Shown here piece after piece: positions 1 to 5,139 of a stretch of DNA of 11,661 bases. Position 1 is the first letter of the stretch, and each line of letters opens with the position of its first letter. A program made the position numbers and the translations under genes. Source of the stretch: an uncultured Aliterella sp. (GTDB lineage Bacteria; Cyanobacteriota; Cyanobacteriia; Cyanobacteriales; Chroococcidiopsidaceae); NCBI GenBank assembly GCA_905479905.1, contig CAJQOK010000369.1:1-11661 (forward strand). Reading direction: 5' to 3'. Under the pieces are notes generated by a model. The model did not search any database. It was not told where the DNA came from and worked only from the letters and a program-made list of their open reading frames with translations.

Positions 1-2214
1 AAAGTAGTTTTCTTCTCTTTCGTCGTCGGCTAAAGTATGGTTCCAGGCTTGGAATAGCACTTTCGCTTCCCGCGTTAACAAATAGTCTTGCTGAGGTAAT
101 CCTTCTAATTGCTCGTACAAATACTCTAGAGTCTCAGTAAAATTGCTATTTGCTTTTGGAGTAAGCAAATCTAAATATCGGGGTGGTGCATCAAGAATTG
201 AGCAGTACAAAAACCTGGCGCTGTAGCCACTTGAAATAAAATTCACGTCATCACCCATTAACCGTGCTAACGTATCCCACTGGTATGTGCCTGTTTTACT
301 AAAGGCGGTGCGGCTCAAAAATAATCTCGCATCGTGGCGGTCGTAGTTAATGGCAGCACCATTGAAAAAACTTAGCTCTAACTGCAAATCATCTCCTTTC
401 CCACCCCCTTTGTATTGGTTTAGGCGTTGGTAATCGGCAACAAGTTCGTCTATATATTCGAGCAGTCCTCGCGGGTTTTCTTGGTGAATACGGATTTTGG
501 TCGAGCTTGTTACATTGCTCAAAAGTCGCCGCATTCTTACGGGCGGTTTGCCCTCGGATTTTTTATCTTGTTCGTAGTCACTAAGAAGAGTATCGTAAAT
601 ATCCTTGGCTTCTCCTTCCATCTTTTCCAAGGGGGAGATTACTTCTTTTTGCGGTGGTGTTTTGGCTTGCCCAGAGTGGTTAACATTTGCCGTCCAAAAT
701 ATGCAGTCTTGGGTGTAGCCAGACACGGGATCTATAACTATCCTGGCGCTCGTACCAATTCTTGAAGCGCTTGCAGGTAAAAGCGTATTAAACAGGTACT
801 CTGGTGCTGTGGGCATCGCACTTGCTTTGGCGATCAGTGGTTCAGCAAGGATGGGATTGAGATATCGCCGGATATCTAAGCGCTTGCGACAGTTTTTAAT
901 TATCGGCGTGAAAGACTCAATGGCGGCAACTACTTCGGTTGCTTGCTCTCCCTCACTCTGAATGATTCGGGCGAGGTTTTTAATTTCATTAAATGATTTT
1001 CTAACGTCAGCCGCTAAGTCCATTAATGCCGCAGTTTGGGTTGACTCAGTTTCGTAGCTGGCGAGAATGCGTTTTATGCGATCGCACAAGTTTGTCTTAG
1101 AGCTTGTGCTTGGCTGATTACTATTAGGACTAAAACCTTTGCCCTGCTTACTATCGTGAGGCGTATTGTTCTTGACGTAGTTCTTCCAGTACCAGGCGCG
1201 GAGGCAATTTTCTACCCCTTCTGGAGTGCAACTAGGAGCGGGGTTGCTTTTAGCCGCCGATGCCCAAATTGATTCAATTTCTTTTGTGGGCAAAGGGGGA
1301 GAGCAACGAGTACCGTAATTTTCTAGTAACAATTGAGGGTTGCCATCAAAACTTTGTCCTATGGTCTGCAAGTAAGAGGCTGTGCCGATTAAGTCACGGG
1401 CTAGTTTAGCGCCACCAAAGTTACGCCCTCCTTGGGCGCAGCCTGACTGGAGTAAATTACGAGACTCTTTCGCTAAACAAACTTCAATTGGTACAGTTTG
1501 CAGGACAGGTAAAGGTATATCCTCATAACGCTGGTAAGTTGGTAAAGAAAGTGATAGCAAGGGTGGGGGCGCGATATTACTTTGCTGGTATGGCGTTGGT
1601 GCGGGTTTAGCTACTGCTGTTAGTCGCTCTTTTAATTGCTCGTAGGAATATTTTCGCCCTGATTCCTGGACTATTTCTGTTCGTCTCGGTTCTCGTCCAG
1701 GCTTGACGTGCCAGCCTCCAGCTAGGCGAAATACTCTTGAGGGGTTTTTGTTAATGGGGTCTGCCCCCATAATTTCAATTAGCAATAGTTGCAATTCCCG
1801 CCATTTCTCTACACTTATTGGCGTGTCGAATACCCAGTAGGGTTGAGCGGATTTATCACCGCTATACACCGTAAACGTCGGCTCGAAAAAGCTCAATGTC
1901 TCCCAGTGCAATAATTGGTCTTCAACAGGTCTGTCGTCCCACTCGCAAAAAATAGCGGCGCATTGCTTAATATCTTTATCTTCGTGTCCGCCGCCAGCAC
2001 CGTTAACTACTACATAGGTTCCGCGCTCGTCTTGTTGGTAAGATGCGATCGCTTTCCAATCAAGGGCGTTTAATTTTCTTCCTTTATCATTGTCTTTTTT
2101 ATCGTCTTTGGAATGGTAGAAAAAGCGGAGGTAAACTTGGCTAGAAGTGTAGCCGAGGTAGGCTAGTTGTTTGTGAGCTAGTTCGCGGTCTGTTTGAGGA
2201 AATGGGTAGTTCAT
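1..2214 (-). CDS. DUF3987-type primase-helicase, C-terminus cut by window edge
   Basis: Open on the minus strand from the ATG at 2214 to base 1 (738 codons, no stop), so the 3' end is missing. An AGGA ribosome site lies just upstream, and an in-frame TAA precedes the start. The N-terminus resembles an archaeo-eukaryotic/RepB-like primase: an E-x-D motif (E91, D93 in CEWDD), a SGDKSAQPYW segment near 118-127 and an NPSRVFRLAGGWH block (157-169). From about residue 400 it resembles DUF3987: WTANVNHSGQAKTPP (507-521) sits where a Walker A-like loop is expected, and RGLLEYIDELVADY (582-595) followed by NQYKGGGKGDD (599-609) matches the Walker B-like region. Such proteins are known from cyanobacterial plasmids, prophages and integrative elements and probably prime and unwind DNA during element replication. 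The usual primase histidine seems to be Gln124, so primase activity is uncertain. The family assignment comes from motif recognition. Confidence 0.8.
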   Translation of the reverse strand, partial: MNYPFPQTDRELAHKQLAYLGYTSSQVYLRFFYHSKDDKKDNDKGRKLNALDWKAIASYQQDERGTYVVVNGAGGGHEDKDIKQCAAIFCEWDDRPVEDQLLHWETLSFFEPTFTVYSGDKSAQPYWVFDTPISVEKWRELQLLLIEIMGADPINKNPSRVFRLAGGWHVKPGREPRRTEIVQESGRKYSYEQLKERLTAVAKPAPTPYQQSNIAPPPLLSLSLPTYQRYEDIPLPVLQTVPIEVCLAKESRNLLQSGCAQGGRNFGGAKLARDLIGTASYLQTIGQSFDGNPQLLLENYGTRCSPPLPTKEIESIWASAAKSNPAPSCTPEGVENCLRAWYWKNYVKNNTPHDSKQGKGFSPNSNQPSTSSKTNLCDRIKRILASYETESTQTAALMDLAADVRKSFNEIKNLARIIQSEGEQATEVVAAIESFTPIIKNCRKRLDIRRYLNPILAEPLIAKASAMPTAPEYLFNTLLPASASRIGTSARIVIDPVSGYTQDCIFWTANVNHSGQAKTPPQKEVISPLEKMEGEAKDIYDTLLSDYEQDKKSEGKPPVRMRRLLSNVTSSTKIRIHQENPRGLLEYIDELVADYQRLNQYKGGGKGDDLQLELSFFNGAAINYDRHDARLFLSRTAFSKTGTYQWDTLARLMGDDVNFISSGYSARFLYCSILDAPPRYLDLLTPKANSNFTETLEYLYEQLEGLPQQDYLLTREAKVLFQAWNHTLADDEREENYF

Positions 2215-2242
2215 TTTGGTTCCTGTTATTTATGTTGAACCA

Positions 2243-2353
2243 AGACAACCCCTAAAAATAAATTATGCTTATTTGGCTAGATTTTGTTAGACTTACGATG
2301 GTTCTTGGGTCGTGGCAGTCTAGTCTAGGTTTATTTCTAGATAGGGGTTGTCT
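2243..2353. repeat. 12-bp inverted repeat between HTH gene and primase-helicase
   Basis: AGACAACCCCTA at 2243-2254 and its exact reverse complement TAGGGGTTGTCT at 2342-2353 flank 87 bases. A second pair, AAATAAA (2256-2262) and TTTATTT (2330-2336), is nested just inside, and TAGACT (2288-2293)/AGTCTA (2317-2322) lies deeper. The tandem AGTCTAGTCTAG at 2317-2328 overlaps that inner arm. The arms flank a candidate promoter for the primase-helicase. They could be operators for the neighbouring winged-helix protein, part of a replication origin, or one long RNA stem. The sequence alone does not decide. Confidence 0.6.
2262..2290 (-). promoter_or_regulatory. candidate promoter of the primase-helicase gene
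   Basis: On the minus strand, CTAACA (2290-2285) and CATAAT (2267-2262) are separated by 17 bp. These match the sigma-70 consensus at 4/6 and 5/6 positions. Transcription would start near 2255, about 40 bases before the ATG at 2214, and one arm of the AGACAACCCCTA repeat would lie at the start site. This is inferred from sequence only; the gene could also be read from the upstream promoter. Confidence 0.3.
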
Positions 2354-2361
2354 CGGCTTTT

Positions 2362-2592
2362 TTATTGAGTAATTTCAGCCAAGTTCAAAATTTGTAATGC
2401 TAGGCGCGCTCGACTTAAGCTCATGCGACAAGCACAAGCCTTATTGGTAATACTTTCCCAAGCTTCATCATTACCAGTGCGGCGAGTTATCCGCGCGTAG
2501 ATACGAAATTCATAAGGGTCTAGCCCGTAGTCATCTATTTCGCGTCTGACGAATAGGCAAAACTTACTTTTCTCCTTGACGGCAGCATTCAT
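2362..2592 (-). CDS. small winged-helix DNA-binding protein (76 aa)
   Basis: The ATG at 2592 is preceded by a strong Shine-Dalgarno AAGGAGGT with 6-nt spacing, which fixes the start. The pattern LDPYEFRIYARITRRTG, then AWESITNKACACRMSLSRARLALQ, is typical of the helix-turn-helix proteins encoded next to replication genes on plasmids and phages: a first helix, then a turn and recognition helix around residues 45-66. The protein stops right after this helix (LNLAEITQ), where a wing would normally follow. The TAA stop is followed in frame by 13 sense codons (KSRDNPYLEINLD) and a TAG, which look like the missing wing. The gene lies 147 bp upstream of the primase-helicase on the same strand and is probably a replication or copy-number regulator of the element. 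No specific family name can be assigned. Confidence 0.65.
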   Translation of the reverse strand: MNAAVKEKSKFCLFVRREIDDYGLDPYEFRIYARITRRTGNDEAWESITNKACACRMSLSRARLALQILNLAEITQ

Positions 2593-2744
2593 AGAGCTAC
2601 CTCCTTTTCTTTGAGGGTAGCTGTAGGGGCTGTAATTCCTATGCTGCCGTTATCTAATGTCTTTGACCCAAAATAACTTGAAATTATTTTGGGAAATAAC
2701 TTGCCAAAAGGCACACTAAAGTTGCACAATACTATTAATAACAT
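2589..2744 (-). CDS. possible 51-codon leader ORF coupled to the HTH gene
   Basis: The ATG at 2744 follows GGAGGT (2760-2755) at 10 nt. The frame runs 51 codons to a TGA at 2591-2589 that overlaps the HTH start as ATGA. The frame stays open further upstream (ATG at 2762, GTG at 2834), but those starts have no ribosome site. The peptide begins MLLIVLCNFSVPFGKLF and matches no family I recognise. What supports it is its arrangement: ribosomes finishing this ORF would open the hairpin that hides the HTH Shine-Dalgarno. It may be a translated leader whose product itself does not matter, or chance. Confidence 0.35.
   Translation of the reverse strand: MLLIVLCNFSVPFGKLFPKIISSYFGSKTLDNGSIGITAPTATLKEKEVAL
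2596..2621 (-). promoter_or_regulatory. hairpin sequestering the HTH ribosome binding site
   Basis: In the minus-strand RNA, GCTACCCTC (2621-2613) can pair with GAGGTAGC (2603-2596), giving 8 bp with one bulged C and a 9-nt loop. The 3' arm contains most of the Shine-Dalgarno AAGGAGGT (2606-2599) of the gene starting at 2592. This would limit initiation unless translation of the overlapping upstream ORF melts it. Confidence 0.55.
2667..2693 (-). promoter_or_regulatory. perfect 10-bp hairpin in the leader
   Basis: CCCAAAATAA (2667-2676) and TTATTTTGGG (2684-2693) are exact reverse complements around a 7-nt loop. No T-run follows on the minus strand, so it is unlikely to be an intrinsic terminator. 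It lies about midway between the leader promoter and the HTH gene, inside the possible leader ORF. Confidence 0.55.
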
Positions 2745-2752
2745 TGACGTTT

Positions 2753-2822
2753 CGACCTCCATGTGAACGGTGTTTGGTCGGAGCCTTCGGTGGCGGAAGA
2801 TAATAGTCTGCTCTAACAGACT
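2753..2822 (-). ncRNA. structured 5' part of the leader RNA
   Basis: This stretch shows an AGTCTG/CAGACT stem (2805-2810/2817-2822, 6-nt loop) and a CGACC/GGTCG pairing (2753-2757/2776-2780). On the minus strand CTCC next to CGACC could also pair with GGAG next to GGTCG. The two pairings would cross, forming a pseudoknot-like fold that covers the GGAGGT site of the possible leader ORF. It matches no riboswitch or ncRNA class I recognise. It is called only as a probable cis-acting leader. Confidence 0.3.
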
Positions 2823-2856
2823 TTCCTCACCCACGAAGCTTTATTTAATTGAATAG

Positions 2857-2886
2857 ATTATACGTGATTTGGTGGCAAAGTTTAAA
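2857..2886 (-). promoter_or_regulatory. candidate promoter of the replication module
   Basis: On the minus strand a perfect TATAAT (2862-2857) is preceded 18 bp upstream by TTTAAA (2886-2881, 4/6 match to TTGACA). Transcription would start near 2850, giving a leader of about 258 nt before the HTH gene. Confidence 0.45.
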
Positions 2887-2946
2887 TCAAATTGGAATTT
2901 TGTGATCTTCTCCTTTACATAAGTAACCTTAGTATGGAGTTGTGAT

Positions 2947-3260
2947 TTATAGCCTTGCTCCGTGATAGCGGAAAACAGATTTTTCTGGGATTGCCAGCAA
3001 TTGGCTGTCAAGAGTTTCATTTAAAACTTTCCTTTGCTGAAAATATAATTCTTGAACAAGGTCATTATACTTTTCTCTAACTTGTTTATTATAGTAGCTT
3101 AAATGGAATTATTAAGTACAGACTCTCGGTAATTTTTTAGCAGATATCGAAAATAGAGACTAATAACCGATTGCAGATGAAAATTAAATCCTTTAGAGAA
3201 AAAAATACTGCTCTTTTTAATCTGTTTGTCAACAGTTTCTAAAGTACTTGTTACATCGCA
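2947..3260 (-). pseudogene. possible decayed coding remnant, unrecognised family
   Basis: Two stop-free stretches of 53 codons lie end to end in neighbouring frames on the minus strand: 3260-3102 (stop 3101-3099) and 3108-2950 (stop 2949-2947). Restoring one T near 3102 joins them. The joined protein reads ...LKNYRESVLNNSI then SYYNKQVREKYNDLVQELYF and ends EKSVFRYHGARL, a helix-rich and protein-like composition. Further upstream a third frame (3343-3254) reads NLSQLVKVTVALF, a stop, then EIDAM, and would join by restoring one more base near 3254. No start codon or ribosome site remains. This could be an old gene fragment inactivated by single-base deletions and a nonsense change, or chance openness in AT-rich DNA. 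No function can be given. Confidence 0.3.
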
Positions 3261-3324
3261 TCAATTTCTTAGAAGAGGGCTACAGTGACTTTAACTAACT
3301 GCGATAAATTGATTGTAATGCAGA

Positions 3325-3353
3325 TTGAGACTAAACTTAGGTAAGATTATTTT
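3325..3353 (+). promoter_or_regulatory. candidate promoter of the TpsB gene
   Basis: TTGAGA (3325-3330, 5/6 match) and TATTTT (3348-3353, 4/6) are 17 bp apart. An overlapping alternative is TTGATT (3309-3314) with TAAACT (3332-3337), also 17 bp apart. Either would give a 5' leader of about 35-55 nt before the ATG at 3396, which has no clear Shine-Dalgarno. Confidence 0.3.
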
Positions 3354-3395
3354 TTTCCACAAAGATTGTCATTTTAATTCTAACCGCTTCTCTAA

Positions 3396-5075
3396 ATGCT
3401 AAGAAAAATATTATTTATTGCTGTCACTTGTTATTTCGGCTCAAGCCTGCCTACTGTAGCTCAAGTCGATCCTACAGAAACTATCCAACCTACTAGACCC
3501 AATCCTCCTTTGCCTCAAGAATTGCCACAGTCCACGCCACCTATCAAGATAGAACTAAGTCCATCTTTGCCGACGGAATCGTTTGAAGACTTAGAGAAGA
3601 AAATAACCGTAAAAAAAATCGAGATATTGGGAAGCACAATCTTTTCCCAACAAGAATTAGAGGCAGTTGTTAAACCTTTTATCAATCGAACTTTGACATT
3701 CGAGCAATTATTAGGTGTCCGCAGCGCCGTAATGAACTTATATACTAGCCGTGGTTACGCTACTTCAGGAGCTTTTTTGCCCATACAGGACTTTACTTCC
3801 GGTAATTTGCAGGTGCAAGTAGTAGAAGGGGAGATAGAAAGGGTTGAAATTCAGGGTCTAAGAAGATTGAAGCAAGGCTACGTGCGATCGCGCTTGGAAG
3901 CGGCAACGAAAGCTCCAGTCAGTATTTTTAAACTAGAATCAGCGTTACAACTACTGCAACTTAATCCTTTATTTGAAAGTTTAAACGTCCAGTTATCTGA
4001 TGGCTCGGCTCCAGGTCGCAGCATTCTGACTTTAAATCTTAAAGAAGCTCCACCTTTTTCTAGCACTCTAATTTTAGATAATAAAGAGCCTCCTAGCGTT
4101 GGATCTCTTGGCGGCACGGCAATTCTAATCCATAATAATTTACTGGGATTTGGCGATCGTCTCGATGTGGCAAGAGGTATTACTCAAGGAGTTAACAACT
4201 ATAGTATGAGTTATCAAATTCCTGTCAACGCTCAGAACGGGACGCTTGGACTTCGCTACACCAGAGGTAGAAACGAAGTTATTGAAAAACCTTTTGCTCC
4301 GCTTGAGATTACAGGTCGCACTCAAACTTACACTATTGATTTTCGCCAACCAGTGATTCTTACTCCAAGAGAGGAATTAGCTTTTGGGGTATCTGCTCAG
4401 TTGGGTCGCAGCCGCACGTTCTTGTTTGATAACGAACCTTTTTCTTTTACCGAAGGACCGGAAAATGGAGAGTCTAAAGTTAGCGTCTTACGGTTTAGCA
4501 CTGACTGGCTTAATCGCCGCAGCCCTAATACAGTATTAGCCGCAAGCTCTATTTTTAGCTTAGGTTTAGGAATTTTTGATGCTACTACTAACGAGACGGG
4601 TACGGACGGACGCTTTGTAAGTTGGCAAGGACAGTTTCAGTGGGTGCAAGCGCTAAATGCTCTTAGAGATACTGTGCTAATTAGCCGTGTAGTTGCACAG
4701 CTTACGCCAGATTCTTTATTGCCACTAGAGCAATTTGCTACTGGGGGCCCTGACAGTGTGCGCGGTTATCGTACTAATCAAGCTGTAGCGAGTAACGGCT
4801 TATTTGGCTCAGTAGAAGTGCGTTTCCCAATCGTTCGTGCCGAAGAAAGTGGTTTTGGCTTACTTCAACTTACTCCTTTTATTGATGTAGGCTCAGTTTG
4901 GGGAGATAACTCGTCTCAGACTTTGTTAAGTACAGGGTTAGGATTGCGCTGGCAGTTGGGAGACTCAATTTTAGCTCGTCTAGATTGGGGTATTCCACTT
5001 ATCTCTATCGACCGACAAGGCAACTCGCTTCAAGATGATGGCATCTCATTTTCTTTACAGACGAACTTTTTTTAA
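3396..5075 (+). CDS. TpsB outer-membrane transporter, ShlB/FhaC/HecB family
   Basis: This 559-residue protein is the Omp85-superfamily partner that exports a TpsA exoprotein across the outer membrane. It begins with a signal peptide (about 1-23, ending TVAQ), then a proline-rich linker (25-60). The first POTRA domain (about 70-150) includes the SRGYATSGAFLPIQDFTSGN stretch and QVVEGEIERVEIQG. A second POTRA spans about 150-218, and the ShlB-type beta-barrel fills the rest. The conserved loop-6 motif VRGY is at 455-458, and the chain ends in phenylalanine (LQTNFF), as expected for a BAM-recognised barrel. Length is normal. The likely cargo is the TpsA encoded at 5137-7431, but that gene is convergent rather than co-transcribed, so the pairing is inferred from proximity. 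No ribosome site is obvious; the start is supported by the signal peptide. Confidence 0.93.
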   Translation: MLRKILFIAVTCYFGSSLPTVAQVDPTETIQPTRPNPPLPQELPQSTPPIKIELSPSLPTESFEDLEKKITVKKIEILGSTIFSQQELEAVVKPFINRTLTFEQLLGVRSAVMNLYTSRGYATSGAFLPIQDFTSGNLQVQVVEGEIERVEIQGLRRLKQGYVRSRLEAATKAPVSIFKLESALQLLQLNPLFESLNVQLSDGSAPGRSILTLNLKEAPPFSSTLILDNKEPPSVGSLGGTAILIHNNLLGFGDRLDVARGITQGVNNYSMSYQIPVNAQNGTLGLRYTRGRNEVIEKPFAPLEITGRTQTYTIDFRQPVILTPREELAFGVSAQLGRSRTFLFDNEPFSFTEGPENGESKVSVLRFSTDWLNRRSPNTVLAASSIFSLGLGIFDATTNETGTDGRFVSWQGQFQWVQALNALRDTVLISRVVAQLTPDSLLPLEQFATGGPDSVRGYRTNQAVASNGLFGSVEVRFPIVRAEESGFGLLQLTPFIDVGSVWGDNSSQTLLSTGLGLRWQLGDSILARLDWGIPLISIDRQGNSLQDDGISFSLQTNFF

Positions 5076-5084
5076 GCAAAAAAC

Positions 5085-5124
5085 GTAAAATAGACATAAT
5101 TTATTAGCTAATTACCTATTTTAC
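5085..5124. terminator. AT-rich bidirectional hairpin between tpsB-like and tpsA-like genes
   Basis: GTAAAATAG (5085-5093) and CTATTTTAC (5116-5124) are exact reverse complements, with an inner TAATT/AATTA pair (5097-5101/5110-5114). T-rich DNA follows on both strands: TATTTTGCTATTTT on plus, and GTTTTTTGC on minus. It lies between two convergent genes, so it could terminate both. The stem is AT-rich and weaker than a classical GC-rich terminator. Confidence 0.5.
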
Positions 5125-5139
5125 TATTTTGCTATTTTA
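5116..5139. repeat. three tandem 8-bp CTATTTTR units
   Basis: CTATTTTA, CTATTTTG and CTATTTTA follow each other directly. The first unit overlaps the terminator arm and the last overlaps the TAA stop of the minus-strand TpsA gene. Probably a slippage-prone simple repeat. Confidence 0.6.

Larger units (their letters stand above)
2835..3395. other. intergenic stretch without an intact gene
   Basis: About 560 bp separate the leftward replication module from the rightward TpsB gene. It contains the module's promoter at its left end, a possible decayed minus-strand coding remnant in the middle, and the presumed TpsB promoter at its right end. I see no tRNA, CRISPR array or intrinsic terminator. 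It probably marks the boundary between the element-like DNA and the secretion locus, but no attachment-site repeat could be identified. Confidence 0.6.

Noticed and set aside
427..765. 112-codon plus-strand ORF
   Set aside because: It lies antisense within the primase-helicase, whose minus frame has clear family motifs; the plus translation has none.
2820..2832. GAGGAAAGTC string on the minus strand, reminiscent of RNase P RNA
   Set aside because: The other conserved RNase P segments are absent and the leader is too short.
2835..3395. Possible tRNA, CRISPR array or attachment site in the gap
   Set aside because: No cloverleaf, no regularly spaced repeats and no tRNA-end direct repeat could be seen.
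3878..4349. Two minus-strand ORFs of 79 and 69 codons
   Set aside because: Both are antisense inside the TpsB barrel and POTRA coding region and look like shadows.
5116..5139. CTATTTT triplets as iterons or a CRISPR-like array
   Set aside because: Units are only 8 bp with no spacers and overlap a stop codon; a simple AT-rich repeat explains them.
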